Shown: positions 52,781 to 62,104, counted from the first letter of the stretch. The stretch: 64,000 nucleotides of DNA from Pseudoxanthomonas gei (GCF_010119615.1 NZ_QOVG01000003.1:186001-250000); one strand, 5' to 3'. The notes: generated by a model from the letters alone, not told the origin. Numbers and translations are program-made.

Positions 52781-53455
52781 ATGTCCAGCCAGCCCAGCGA
52801 CGCCCCCGGCGACAGCTTCTTCAAACGCAACGGTCTGTCGATCGTGGTCCTGGCCCTGATGGCGGTGTTCCTGGTCGGGCAGATCATCTCCGGTCGACTG
52901 GTCTACAACGCCGAGCTTGCCGAACTGGGCGCGCCCGGCCTGTCGCTGGGCGCCTACCTGACCAGCGGTCATTTTGTCGCTGCGACGTTTGAAAACTGGG
53001 AGAGCGAATTCCTGCAGATGGGGATGTACGTGCTGCTGAGCGTGTCGCTGCGCCAGAAGGGTTCGGCCGAATCGAGGCCGCTGGACCCGGCCGAAGAACA
53101 GGATTCGGTACAGCCCGGGCCGGTTCCCTGGCCGGTCAGGGCCGGTGGCTTGTGGCTCAGGCTGTACGAGCACTCGCTGGCGCTGGCTTTCAGCGCGCTG
53201 TTCCTGCTGTCCTTCGTCTTCCACCTCAATGGCAGCTGGCGTCGCGAAACAATCACGCGCCAGCTCGAGGGCGAGGGACCGATCAGCCTGGCCGGATTCC
53301 TGGGCAGTTCGGAGTTCTGGTTCGAGTCCTTCCAGAACTGGCAAAGCGAATTCCTTGCGGTCGGCTCGCTGGTCATCCTCAGCATCTGGTTGCGGCAGAA
53401 GGATTCACCCCAGTCCAAGCCCTTGCGCGCGCCACACTCCCAGACCGGCAGCTGA
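52781..53455 (+). CDS. DUF6766 family membrane protein
   Basis: A 224-residue inner-membrane protein. It is an internal duplication: residues about 60-105 (GHFVAATFENWESEFLQMGM, LLSVSLRQKGSAESRPL) repeat as about 172-216 (SEFWFESFQNWQSEFLAVGS, ILSIWLRQKDSPQSKPL). The NWxSEF...LRQKxSxxSKP signature is that of DUF6766. Each half starts with a membrane helix. Function unknown. GGAG nine bases before the ATG. Confidence 0.85.
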   Translation: MSSQPSDAPGDSFFKRNGLSIVVLALMAVFLVGQIISGRLVYNAELAELGAPGLSLGAYLTSGHFVAATFENWESEFLQMGMYVLLSVSLRQKGSAESRPLDPAEEQDSVQPGPVPWPVRAGGLWLRLYEHSLALAFSALFLLSFVFHLNGSWRRETITRQLEGEGPISLAGFLGSSEFWFESFQNWQSEFLAVGSLVILSIWLRQKDSPQSKPLRAPHSQTGS

Positions 53456-53466
53456 TCAGGAATTCC

Positions 53467-53568
53467 ATGAAGCCGAATCGTTTCCTGCTGCTTGCGTTGT
53501 CGGCACTCGTCCTGGGCGGGTCCCGCAAACCACGCCCAAACACTCCGCCACTACGTATCCGTCGCTGA
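53467..53568 (+). CDS. Short ORF with signal-peptide-like start (possible truncated gene)
   Basis: Thirty-three codons, MKPNRFLLLALSALVLGG then a basic tail, directly behind the DUF6766 gene with AGGAA before the ATG. The first 18 residues look like a signal peptide; what follows does not look like a mature protein, and no other frame continues it convincingly. Either a frameshifted remnant of an exported protein or noise. Confidence 0.3.
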   Translation: MKPNRFLLLALSALVLGGSRKPRPNTPPLRIRR

Positions 53569-53611
53569 TCCTGTTGGCCCACGGCGGGACAGCCTCCGCA
53601 GGGACGCCTGT

Positions 53612-55279
53612 TCAGAGTGGATTGCGTTCCTCTTTCCTGGCGGCCGTGCGATCGCGACGCATCGAACTGATGACCAGGGTCATGCCCAGCACGAAGGCGG
53701 CGATGAACAGGACCAGGGCGATGGCGGGATAGCCGAACAGCCGGGCCGCGGTATCCACCCGCATCATCAACGCCGATGCCAGGATCAGCGCGGCGGTGAT
53801 GATGCCGGCCGAGATGCGATTGGCGATCTTCTGCAGGTTCTCGATCAGACGCGAGTCCTCCAGGCCCGCCACGCGGATCTGCAGCTTGTTCTCGGCCAGG
53901 ATGGCCAGCGTGTCCGATACGCGGCGCGGGGCATCGCGCACCAGCTCCTGGATCTCGATGGCTTCACTGGCCAGGTTGGCCGAAGACAGCGACTTGCGCA
54001 GCCGTCCCTTCATCACGTCCTGCAGGTGTCCCTCCATCACGTCCTTGACGTCTATGCCGGGCGACAACGCCTGGCACACGGCGTCGAGGTTGAGCAGGGT
54101 CTTGCCCAGCAGGGTCAGTTCGGGTGGCGTACGCAGGCCGCAGTCGGTGGCGATGGCCACCACGTCCAGCATGGTCTTGCCTTCCGAACGCGATTCCGAA
54201 TGGGCCGCGTAGAGGGCGACGACGCGGCCGATCTCGCGCGTGTAGCGCTCCTCGTCGTAATCCTCCAGCCGCGTGCTCATGGCGATGGTTTCCTGGGCCA
54301 CCTGCTCACCGCGGCCATCGACCGCGGCGAACACCAGCTTCAGCAGCCGGTCGCGCAGCCGCGGCGCCAGGTGCGCCATCATTCCCAGGTCGAAGATCGC
54401 CAGCCTTCCGTCATCGGTCAGGCGCATGTTGCCGGGGTGCGGATCGGCGTGGATTTCGCCATGCACGAAGAACTGGTCCAGGTAGCCCTTCATCAGGGCA
54501 ACGGCGATGGGCTGCAGGTCCAGCTCGGTCCTGCGCACGCCGGGAATCTGGTCCACGCGCACGCCATTGACCAGCTCCATGGTCAGCACGCGCGGCCTGG
54601 TGTAATCCCACACCGGTTGCGGTACCCGCAGCTCGGGATAGTCCTGCAGGTGCTCGGCGAAGCGGGCCAGGTTCTCGGCCTCGGCCACGTAGTCCAGTTC
54701 AGCCATCAGCGCCTTGCGGAATTCCTCCAGCCAGTCGCTGAAACGCACGCGTCGACCCATGTCGGTGAAGCTGTCCGCCGCCGACGCAAAGCCGGCCAGT
54801 GCCTCCAGGTCGGCGCGCATGCGGGGGCCGATCCCGGGGCGCTGCACCTTGACCGCGACCTCGCGCCCGTCGTGCAGAACGGCGCGATGCACCTGCGCAA
54901 TCGATGCCGAGCCGATGGGCTGGGAGTCGAAGCTCTGGAACAGCTTGTTGATCCGCACGCCGAACTCGGCTTCGATCTGCGCTTCGATTTCGTCCAGCGG
55001 CACCGGCGCGACCTGCTCCTGCATGCGCTCCAGCGCGCGTGCGTATTCGGGCGCGATCATGTCCGGACGCGTCGACATCATCTGTCCCAGCTTGACGAAG
55101 GTCGGCCCCAGTGCCTCCAGGTCGCTGGCGAATGCCTGCGGGCCGGTATCGTCGCCGTCAGGCGTCGCCTGCTCCAGTTCCTGCGTCGATGCCTGGCCGC
55201 CGAACACGCCCAGCGAGCGATAGCGCCAGGCCAGTTTCGCAATCTGCGCGCGCAGTCCAAATCCACTCTGTTCGGTCAC
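53612..55279 (-). CDS. ABC1/UbiB-family atypical kinase
   Basis: A 555-residue member of the UbiB/ABC1/ADCK family with two C-terminal membrane helices (ISAGIITAALILASALM and ALVLFIAAFVLGMTLVI). The family's KxGQ motif is seen in TFVKLGQMMSTRPD, the A-rich loop region in IGSASIAQVHRA, catalytic HADPHPGN and DLGMM (metal Asp). UbiB acts in ubiquinone synthesis or lipid handling as an ATPase. This one is outside a ubi operon, so it may be a second, non-Ubi paralogue. GTG 55279 has AGGGG seven bases upstream; GTG 55282 is too close. Confidence 0.92.
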   Translation of the reverse strand: MTEQSGFGLRAQIAKLAWRYRSLGVFGGQASTQELEQATPDGDDTGPQAFASDLEALGPTFVKLGQMMSTRPDMIAPEYARALERMQEQVAPVPLDEIEAQIEAEFGVRINKLFQSFDSQPIGSASIAQVHRAVLHDGREVAVKVQRPGIGPRMRADLEALAGFASAADSFTDMGRRVRFSDWLEEFRKALMAELDYVAEAENLARFAEHLQDYPELRVPQPVWDYTRPRVLTMELVNGVRVDQIPGVRRTELDLQPIAVALMKGYLDQFFVHGEIHADPHPGNMRLTDDGRLAIFDLGMMAHLAPRLRDRLLKLVFAAVDGRGEQVAQETIAMSTRLEDYDEERYTREIGRVVALYAAHSESRSEGKTMLDVVAIATDCGLRTPPELTLLGKTLLNLDAVCQALSPGIDVKDVMEGHLQDVMKGRLRKSLSSANLASEAIEIQELVRDAPRRVSDTLAILAENKLQIRVAGLEDSRLIENLQKIANRISAGIITAALILASALMMRVDTAARLFGYPAIALVLFIAAFVLGMTLVISSMRRDRTAARKEERNPL

Positions 55280-55361
55280 CACAAACCCCTGTCAATTGAA
55301 TGTTTCGTTTGCGCCTGTACGCCTGCACTCATGCACTCATGCACACGCCTTGCACGCCAGA

Positions 55362-55700
55362 TCAGACCTGCTGTTCCAGCCAGCGCCAGCCTTCGCGGAC
55401 CAGCGGGCGCATCTCGGGCCACAGCCTGCTCGAAGCGCCGCCCAGTTCGTCCCACAGGATTTCCATGGCCTGGTCATCATCAGGAAGGCGATAGGAACCC
55501 ACCGTGATGGCCGCAAGCGCGTAAGCCGGACAGGCTTCGTCCCAGTCGATGTCCCGCCGCATCGCATCGCGCTGCGCATGGCGCGAGTAACCCGCCGGAA
55601 TGGCCGTCATCCCCGGATAGGGCAGGCAGGACTCGACCGCATGCCCGGCAAGGGCCTCGGTCAGCGAGTTGAAGCGTGCCTGGTTGGCTATCACGCCCAT
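55362..55700 (-). CDS. Conserved hypothetical protein
   Basis: A 112-residue soluble protein, MGVIANQARFNSLTEALAGH at the start and EGWRWLEQQV at the end, with tryptophan- and aspartate-rich segments (RRDIDWDEACPAYALAA). No signal peptide or known domain. The start at 55700 follows AGG ten bases upstream; the reading frame is open further left only through a GC-rich non-coding part. Function unknown. Confidence 0.6.
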   Translation of the reverse strand: MGVIANQARFNSLTEALAGHAVESCLPYPGMTAIPAGYSRHAQRDAMRRDIDWDEACPAYALAAITVGSYRLPDDDQAMEILWDELGGASSRLWPEMRPLVREGWRWLEQQV

Positions 55701-55841
55701 GTAGATGCACCTGCCGTTTTTTTCCTCTTGTAGGGCGGGAGGCGTTATCAGGCCGTGACCGGTGTTGCCCCGGCCGGCCATGGCAGGCAGGCCAAGCCGG
55801 CACGCGGGGTCGGCAACAGGCGAGAGCGGTAACGCTGAACG

Positions 55842-55866
55842 ACAACGGCCCGTATCGGGCCGTTGT
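55842..55866. terminator. Hairpin downstream of the M16 peptidase gene
   Basis: An 11-bp perfect stem ACAACGGCCCG - TAT - CGGGCCGTTGT, 20 bp after the M16 stop (read leftward). The T-tract is weak, so termination efficiency is uncertain. Confidence 0.5.
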
Positions 55867-55886
55867 AGGAGCACGGGTGGCGTGTG

Positions 55887-58667
55887 CTATCTGGCCAGCG
55901 TTGCGCTTGGCGAGGGCGCCTGGGCAAAGTCGCCTGCGACGTAGACGCTCAGGGCCTCCGGCTTCAGGTGCTTGCGAATTGCGGCATTGACCTGTTCGAC
56001 AGTCAAAGCCTTGTACTGCGCGTCCAATGCAGCGGTAAATTCCATCGTACGGCCGTGGAAGAGCTGATCGGTGAGCATTCCGGCCACGGTCGAATCTTCG
56101 GCACGGCCTTGCTGGCGCAGTGTAAGCACGCCCGACACCATGTCTCTCACCTCTGCGGCCGTCACCCCGTCCTTGACCAGGCGTGCCAGCTCCTCTCGCA
56201 CGGCAATTTCCACCTTGGCCATGTTCTGCGGCGCCGCAATGGCAAAAATGATGAAGCTCCCGTCGTCGTCCTTGCCGTCGCGGCTGTCATCGGGATAGAG
56301 ACTGCTCTGCACCTCGTAACTCAGCCCCTCTTTCTGCCGGATGCGATCGGCCAGGCGCGATTTCAGCGCCCCGCCGCCGAAAATGTCGTTGGCTACGCGC
56401 AAGGCGGGAAAATCGGCATCGGTCGTCTTGAGCGATACATTGCTGCGTGCCATCAGAATCGCATTGGGCTTGTCCGGTGTTTCGAAGCTTTCGCGAATCG
56501 CAGTCACGTTGTTGTACCGGGTCTGGATGGGTGCATACGGCTTCGGCGATTTCCAGGTGCCGAACAGGCTTTCCAGCTGCGCCTTGACCGCGACCGGGTC
56601 AAAGTCGCCCACAATGGCGATCTCGCCGTTGGCCGTGCCATAGAAATCGCGGTGGAAGCTGCGCAGGTCCTCGATCTTCAGTGCCTTCAACGCAGCCAGC
56701 GATTCATCCAGCGTTTTCACATGCAGCGGATGTCCAGCGGGCCAGGGATCGAAGTGGCGGGCCAGGGCCCAGCTCGCCACGCTTTCCGGCTCCTTGCGAG
56801 ACGCCTCCATGCCGGTGACCGATTCCAGGCGCAGCTGTTCGAATTCGCTTTCCAGGAAGACTGGAGTCCGTAACACCTCGGTTGCCAGGGCCAGCGCCTC
56901 CGCCAGGTGCGCCTTGCGCGTATTGAGCGACATCCTCGCGGCCTGCGAATCCCCGCCAATGACCGCCTTGGTCTTCAGTGCCTCGAAACGCTGGTCGATC
57001 TGTTGGCGGCTGAGTTCCCTGGTGCCGCGCATCAGCATCGCTCCTGCAAGGCCCGCGGCATCGACACGGCCGGCGATGGATTTTTCGTCGCCGAAGCGGA
57101 AGCTTGCATCCACCACCACCGTTTCACCCCGGGTCTTCTTCGGCAGCAGCGACACCTTCAGTCCATCACCCAGCAGCAAGGTCTGCGTGCGCGCCATCAG
57201 GTTCCGGGGTGACGGGTCGAAATTTTCGCCCGCGGCGACCCCCGCCCCGCCGACATAGCCCTCCACCACCTTGGCTGCTTCAGGCGCCAGGGCTATTTCG
57301 ACCCGTTGTGAATCGTCGGTGGGCACGAAGCGTCCCAGCGTGCGATTGCTTGATTTCAAATAGCTGCCGGCCACGCGGTTGACGTCCTCAGCGCTTACCT
57401 TCGCGATGGCATCCCGACTGGTGAAAAGAAGGCGCCAGTCGCCGGCGGCCTGGAACTCGGACAGGCCCAGGCCCACCGCATTGACATCGGTGAAGTACAA
57501 CTCGTAAGCATTGGCGATCCGTTGCTTGGCTTCATCGACTTCTTGCTGGGTGATCGGGCGTTTGCCCAGGTCCTCGACCTGCCCAAGAAGTTCGGCCTCC
57601 GCCCTGGCCGCATCGCCGTCCCTGGGCAGCACGGCAATCACGCTGAGCAGGCCGGGTTGGCGCATTGCTTCACCACCGGCGCCCACGCCGGCGGCCAGCT
57701 TGGTTTCCACCAGCGCCTTGTGCAGGCGTCCGCTGGGGGTATGTCCCAGGACATTGGCCAGTACATTGAGCGGCGCGCTGTCAACCTGGGTCGAAGCGGG
57801 GATGTGATAAGCGGCCGCGACCACACGCATGTCCCCGGCGCGGCGCACGGTGACTTCACGCTCGCCATCCTGGGCTGGTTCGGAAGTGTAGAAGCGCGGC
57901 AAGGTGCGCGCTGGCTTGTCCAGCTTGCCGAAATCAGCGCTCACGAGCGCCAGTACCTGGGTCGGTTCAATGCGCCCGGCAATGATCAACACGGCATTAT
58001 CGGGCTGGTACCACTGGCGGTAGAACGCTTGCAGTTTGTCGATCGGCACACCTTCCACGTCGGAACGTGCGCCGATGGTGCTGTTGCCGTAGTTGTGCCA
58101 GAGGAACGCGGTGGAACGGATACGCTGGAACAGCACCGCCACCGGCGTATTTTCGTTCATCTCCAATTCGTTGCGGACCACCGTCATCTCGGTGTCCAGA
58201 TCCTTTTTGGCCACGTTAGAGTGCAGCATGCGGTCTGCTTCCATGCCCAACACCCAGGCCAGTGTGTCGTCGCTGGCCGGGAACGAGGAAAAGTAATTGG
58301 TGCGGTCCAGCGAGGTTGTGGCGTTGAAATCGATGCCACGCTTTTTCATCTCGCCGCTGATGTCGGACTGGGCGGGCGTGCCCTTGAACAACAGGTGCTC
58401 CAACAGGTGGGCCATGCCGGTTTCGCCATAGTTTTCGTGTACCGAACCTACGCCGTAAACCAGGTTCACCGTGACGGTTGGCTTGGTGCTATCGGGAAAC
58501 AGCAACACCTTCATGCCATTGGTCAGGTCGTACTGGCTGATGCCCTCGATGCTGGGACCGGCGCTGACGCCCTTGGGAAGGGCGGGCTCGGCAGCGGCGC
58601 CGAACGAGTTCCCGAGGACCAGAGTCAGGAGCACGGCCAGCCCAAAATCCTTGCGGTTCCTTTTCAT
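55887..58667 (-). CDS. Exported M16-family zinc metallopeptidase
   Basis: A 926-residue periplasmic peptidase with the pitrilysin/insulinase layout: signal peptide 1-26 (LTLVLGNSFGAAAE), two halves each of two M16 domains. The first half has the inverted zinc motif HLLEH (His87, Glu90, His91) with Glu166 downstream (RNELEMN). The second half keeps the fold without the motif (ASFRFGDEKSIAGRVDAAGL). Full-length, two-domain PqqL-like form. GGGGAG before ATG 58667. Likely cleaves small peptides in the periplasm. Confidence 0.95.
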   Translation of the reverse strand: MKRNRKDFGLAVLLTLVLGNSFGAAAEPALPKGVSAGPSIEGISQYDLTNGMKVLLFPDSTKPTVTVNLVYGVGSVHENYGETGMAHLLEHLLFKGTPAQSDISGEMKKRGIDFNATTSLDRTNYFSSFPASDDTLAWVLGMEADRMLHSNVAKKDLDTEMTVVRNELEMNENTPVAVLFQRIRSTAFLWHNYGNSTIGARSDVEGVPIDKLQAFYRQWYQPDNAVLIIAGRIEPTQVLALVSADFGKLDKPARTLPRFYTSEPAQDGEREVTVRRAGDMRVVAAAYHIPASTQVDSAPLNVLANVLGHTPSGRLHKALVETKLAAGVGAGGEAMRQPGLLSVIAVLPRDGDAARAEAELLGQVEDLGKRPITQQEVDEAKQRIANAYELYFTDVNAVGLGLSEFQAAGDWRLLFTSRDAIAKVSAEDVNRVAGSYLKSSNRTLGRFVPTDDSQRVEIALAPEAAKVVEGYVGGAGVAAGENFDPSPRNLMARTQTLLLGDGLKVSLLPKKTRGETVVVDASFRFGDEKSIAGRVDAAGLAGAMLMRGTRELSRQQIDQRFEALKTKAVIGGDSQAARMSLNTRKAHLAEALALATEVLRTPVFLESEFEQLRLESVTGMEASRKEPESVASWALARHFDPWPAGHPLHVKTLDESLAALKALKIEDLRSFHRDFYGTANGEIAIVGDFDPVAVKAQLESLFGTWKSPKPYAPIQTRYNNVTAIRESFETPDKPNAILMARSNVSLKTTDADFPALRVANDIFGGGALKSRLADRIRQKEGLSYEVQSSLYPDDSRDGKDDDGSFIIFAIAAPQNMAKVEIAVREELARLVKDGVTAAEVRDMVSGVLTLRQQGRAEDSTVAGMLTDQLFHGRTMEFTAALDAQYKALTVEQVNAAIRKHLKPEALSVYVAGDFAQAPSPSATLAR

Positions 58668-58832
58668 CAGCGCTCCCCGGTCTGATAAGTGCACTGGGCA
58701 AGCATCTCCGCTTCCATCGGAATCTGGTCGCCGGCGAGTGCCTGACAATGCCGGGTCAGTATGCGACAGGAAGCCCGCGAGAAGCTTTCGTGCCGTGAGT
58801 TCGGGCAGCGAAGACTGGCTGAATCCATCTTG

Positions 58833-58908
58833 TGGTGCCGGCACCCGGATTCGAACTGGGGACCTACCGCTTACAAGGCGGTTGCTCTACCAACTGAGCT
58901 ATGCCGGC
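58833..58908 (-). tRNA. tRNA-Thr (anticodon TGT)
   Basis: Seventy-six bases including an encoded CCA. Acceptor stem GCCGGCA/TGCCGGC, D-arm AGCTCAGTTGGTAGAGC, anticodon stem ACCGC/GCGGT with loop CTTGTAA (anticodon TGT, reads ACA), variable loop AGGTC, T-arm CCCAGTTCGAATCCGGG. All arms pair. Between the M16 and SPOR genes on the same strand. Confidence 0.97.
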
Positions 58909-58975
58909 ATGGCGTTGCGTGCCGCGCGCCTTCCGAAAAATGCTGCAAGGCAGGGGAAAAGCGCGGACGCGGATT

Positions 58976-59689
58976 CTACCGCAGCGTGGCGCAGTCGAGC
59001 GAACGCAATTGGGCCGCGGCGGCCAGTGCCTTGAGCTGCGGGCCGCTGGCATCGGCGCGTGCCTCCACTTCCAGCCACCACTGCATGGCGCCTTCCTGGC
59101 CGATGGGTTGCAGCTGGGCGGCGAAACCCGCCGCGCCCAGCGACGCCTGCCGGCGTTCGGCGGCCTCGCGGCTGCGGTAGCGACCCAGGGCGATGCCGTT
59201 GGCCTGCTCGCCGCTGTTGATCACCAGGTAATCGTCGAAGCCGGCCGCGCCGATGCGGCGCGCCAGTGCCTGGGCGGTATCGCGATCGGCGCTGGGTGGC
59301 AGGACCACGTTGTAACCGCTGGCGCCCTTGCCGGGTGTTTCGCGCGGACGCCTGCGCACGCTCTGGTCGACCAGGCGGGACGCGGCCAGGCGGGTGGCGT
59401 CCGCATCGGCGAAGGGGCCGATCGCGAAGCATTGGGCCGGCCCGGCGGTCACGGGTGCGGCGACTGCAGCAGGCACGTCGGCCGCGACAATTCCGGCGGA
59501 GGCAGCGGGTGGCGCCAACGTCGCAGGCGCCGCGGCACTTCCCTTCTCTTCCAGCAATTGCAGGCGCGGCACGCCTGCGGGGTGTGCCGGCACCGGCCGT
59601 GACCCGGTGGCGGGCGGCCGGCTCAGCCACCACGCGGCCACGCCAAGATTCAGGACCAGCAACAGGACAATCACGGCGCGTATCAGCAT
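58976..59689 (-). CDS. SPOR-domain membrane protein
   Basis: A 237-residue bitopic protein: an N-terminal membrane helix (AVIVLLLVLNLGVAAWWLS), a Pro/Ala-rich linker, and a C-terminal SPOR domain from about 120 (GYNVVLPPSADRDTAQALAR, GIALGRYRSREAAERRQASL). SPOR domains bind septal, denuded peptidoglycan; other family members are FtsN and DamX. It lies 37 bp after coaX in the same direction, so probably the end of the plsY-birA-coaX operon. Confidence 0.88.
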   Translation of the reverse strand: MLIRAVIVLLLVLNLGVAAWWLSRPPATGSRPVPAHPAGVPRLQLLEEKGSAAAPATLAPPAASAGIVAADVPAAVAAPVTAGPAQCFAIGPFADADATRLAASRLVDQSVRRRPRETPGKGASGYNVVLPPSADRDTAQALARRIGAAGFDDYLVINSGEQANGIALGRYRSREAAERRQASLGAAGFAAQLQPIGQEGAMQWWLEVEARADASGPQLKALAAAAQLRSLDCATLR

Positions 59690-59726
59690 CGGCGGATTCT
59701 ATAAGTACGGTTATGGAGAAGTACGG

Positions 59727-60473
59727 TCAGGGAGCCGGCGCGATGCCGGCGCGGGACCACAGGCCCAGGCCTTCCAGCACCAGCGCAGGTGCCTCGACGG
59801 CGTCGGGGAAATACCAGTGCAGCGCCGCAGCGCCGCCGCCATGCAGGAGCAGGCCGGGCGGTTGCGCCAACAGGTCAGCGCCTTCGCGCAGGCTGCGTTC
59901 GATCAGTCCCAGCGCCGCGCCTTCGCAGCCCGAGGCCAATGCATCGGTGGTGTCGGTGGCGAATTCACGGTAGTTGCCATCGTGTTCCGGCAACTGCGCC
60001 GCGGCGGCATGCAGCGCGCCACGCATCAGCGCAGGGGAAGGGGCAATGCGTCCGCCGTGGTGGTGCCCGTCCGCGGCCAGCAGGTCGAGGGTCAGGGCGG
60101 TGCCGACGCCGACGACCAGCCAGGCCCGTGGTCCACGCGCATGCGCCGCCAGCAACGCCAGGAAACGGTCCACGCCCAGCCGCGCCGGTTCCGCATAGGC
60201 GATGCCGACCCCCGCCAGGCGCGACACGCTGCGGGCCAGCGAAATGCGCTGGAAACGCGTGGTCAGCGCCTCGACCACGGCCAGGGTCAATGCCGGCGAG
60301 GCCACGCTGGCCAGGCTTGCCGACGTCGCGCGTGCGGGCAACGCCTGGTCCAGGGCCTGCAGGAAATCCGGGGCGCCATGCGCCAGTGCAACGACCGTGC
60401 CGACACTGCCATCGCCCTGCAACGGCGCGCACTTCAGCCGGGTATTGCCCAGGTCGAACAGCCACTCGCTCAT
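59727..60473 (-). CDS. coaX: Type III pantothenate kinase
   Basis: Phosphorylates pantothenate in CoA synthesis; a cytoplasmic ASKHA-fold enzyme of 248 residues. Motifs: N-terminal phosphate loop WLFDLGNTRLK, GVDRFLALLAAH, VGVGTALTLDLL and GGRIAPSPALMRGAL. It overlaps birA by 4 bp (ATGA). The birA-coaX pairing is common in proteobacteria (family knowledge). Confidence 0.95.
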   Translation of the reverse strand: MSEWLFDLGNTRLKCAPLQGDGSVGTVVALAHGAPDFLQALDQALPARATSASLASVASPALTLAVVEALTTRFQRISLARSVSRLAGVGIAYAEPARLGVDRFLALLAAHARGPRAWLVVGVGTALTLDLLAADGHHHGGRIAPSPALMRGALHAAAAQLPEHDGNYREFATDTTDALASGCEGAALGLIERSLREGADLLAQPPGLLLHGGGAAALHWYFPDAVEAPALVLEGLGLWSRAGIAPAP

Positions 60474-61438
60474 TGCGCCCTCACGCTGACTTCTCCTGCG
60501 TGGAACACGCGCTCACCGCCGTCGATGCGCACGCGCAGGGCGCCATCTTCGGCCAGGCCCAGGGCGGTGCCCTCCAGCGTTTCGCCACCCAGGTGCACCG
60601 CCACGCCCTGCCCGGTCAGCGCATCCAGCGCCGCGTAGCGCGCGCGGAACGGCGCAAGGCCTTCCAGGTCGAACTGGTCCAGCGCCGGCACCAGTTGCGA
60701 CAACACCGCCGCGGCGATCCGATTGCGCGACGGCGTGCTGGCGGACACCTGCTGCAGGTCGATCCACGGCTGGTCGATGGCCACCGCGGTGCTGGCCGGC
60801 ATGCGCACGTTGAGGCCCAATCCGATCACCGCGCGCACCGGCCCCGCATGTTCGCCGCCGCCTTCGACCAGCAGGCCGCCGAGCTTGCGGCCTTCCAGCA
60901 GCAGGTCATTGGGCCATTTCAGGCGCACGCCGGCATAACCGCAGGCCTGCAGCGCCTCGGCCGCGGCGACGCCGGCCACCAGGCTCAGCCCCCCCAGGCG
61001 CGCGAGGCCGCCGCCGAACTGGCGCGACACCGAAAGATAGAGATGCGCGGCCAGCGGCGAGGCCCAGCTCTTGCCGCGACGCCCGCGCCCGCCGGTCTGG
61101 CGTTCGGCCAGCAGCACGGCCACGCCATGGGCGGGCGATTCGCGACGCAGCAGCTCGCTGTTGGTCGAGTCCAGCGACCAGGCAATATCGAGCGAGGCGA
61201 TCCCGGCGCGTACGTGCGCCGGCATGGCATCGAGCAGGGCGTCCACCTCCAGCAGCTCGGGCACGTGGCGCAAGGCGTAACCGCGGCCGGGCTGGGCGTC
61301 TATTTCCACGCCGGCCTCGCGCAGGGCTTCCACCCGCTTCCACATGGCCGCGCGGGTCAGGCCCGCCTCCTGCGCCAGCACGTCGCCGGACACCGGCCCG
61401 GCCATCAGCCGCACCAGCACGTCGCGTTCGCTGCTCAT
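60470..61438 (-). CDS. birA: Bifunctional biotin-protein ligase / biotin operon repressor
   Basis: Attaches biotin to acetyl-CoA carboxylase and, via its N-terminal winged helix (VLAQEAGLTRAAMWKRVEAL, PGRGYALRH), may repress bio genes. The 322-residue protein has the biotin and biotinyl-AMP loop GGRGRRGKSWASPLAAHLYLS, the catalytic KWPNDLLLEGRKLGGLLVE and GLGLNVRMP. The ATG at 61438 overlaps the plsY stop by 4 bp. Its target biotin genes are not in the window. Confidence 0.95.
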   Translation of the reverse strand: MSSERDVLVRLMAGPVSGDVLAQEAGLTRAAMWKRVEALREAGVEIDAQPGRGYALRHVPELLEVDALLDAMPAHVRAGIASLDIAWSLDSTNSELLRRESPAHGVAVLLAERQTGGRGRRGKSWASPLAAHLYLSVSRQFGGGLARLGGLSLVAGVAAAEALQACGYAGVRLKWPNDLLLEGRKLGGLLVEGGGEHAGPVRAVIGLGLNVRMPASTAVAIDQPWIDLQQVSASTPSRNRIAAAVLSQLVPALDQFDLEGLAPFRARYAALDALTGQGVAVHLGGETLEGTALGLAEDGALRVRIDGGERVFHAGEVSVRAQ

Positions 61439-62073
61439 GCGCGCCGACGCAACAGGCGCACGCGTTCGAAGCGCGATTCGGAACCGGCGCGCAGGCGCTG
61501 CAGGTTGCCGCGATGGGTGAACAGCACCAGCAGGGCAGCGGCCGCTGCGAACGCCCGGCACGCGCCATCGGTTTGCGTCAGCCAGGCCAGCGGCACCAGG
61601 CAGGCGACCGCCAGTACCGACGCCAGTCCCACATAGCCGCTGGCCACCAGCACCAGCAGCCACGCACCCAGCAGCCACGGCACCGCCAGCGGCCACAGCA
61701 CCAGCAGGCCGCCGAGCAACGTGCCCACGCCCTTGCCGCCACGGAAGCCATGCCACAGCGGCCACACGTGGCCCACGGTCGCGGCGAAGGCAGTGAGGTA
61801 ACCCAGCGCGGCAGCGGGCAGCGGGCCCCCGGCGGGACCGAAGCGCAGTCCCAGCCACGCGGCCAGCGCGCCCTTGCCCACGTCGACCAGGACCACGCCC
61901 AGCGCGAATTTCCAGCCCTGGGTGCGCAGTGCATTGGTGCCGCCGGCATTGCCACTGCCCTGCGTGCGGATATCGACCCCGCCGCGCAGTTTTCCCAGCA
62001 ACAGGCTGCCCGACAGCGAGCCGAGCAGGTAGGCGGCGAGGATCAGCAGCAGGGACACGGCGGGTGCGGGCAT
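61435..62073 (-). CDS. plsY: Acyl-phosphate:glycerol-3-phosphate acyltransferase
   Basis: Makes lysophosphatidate from acyl phosphate and glycerol 3-phosphate at the inner membrane. The 212-residue protein has five to six helices and the three conserved loops: GSGNAGGTNALR, GHVWPLWHGFRGGKGV and THRGNLQRLRAGSESR. In the operon it stands between the FakA-FakB fusion and birA, which fits acyl-phosphate supply: fatty acid kinase makes the substrate that PlsY uses. Confidence 0.96.
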   Translation of the reverse strand: MPAPAVSLLLILAAYLLGSLSGSLLLGKLRGGVDIRTQGSGNAGGTNALRTQGWKFALGVVLVDVGKGALAAWLGLRFGPAGGPLPAAALGYLTAFAATVGHVWPLWHGFRGGKGVGTLLGGLLVLWPLAVPWLLGAWLLVLVASGYVGLASVLAVACLVPLAWLTQTDGACRAFAAAAALLVLFTHRGNLQRLRAGSESRFERVRLLRRRA

Positions 62074-62104
62074 GCCGGTGATTATGCGGCAGGCCGCGCC
62101 GGCT

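Noticed and set aside
53612..55279. Naming the ABC1 kinase ubiB
   Set aside because: No ubiE or ubiJ beside it and the sequence alone does not separate UbiB from its paralogues.
53492..55507. Rightward open frame of about 670 codons opposite the ABC1 kinase
   Set aside because: Antisense to a gene with all kinase motifs; histidine/glutamine-rich shadow translation.
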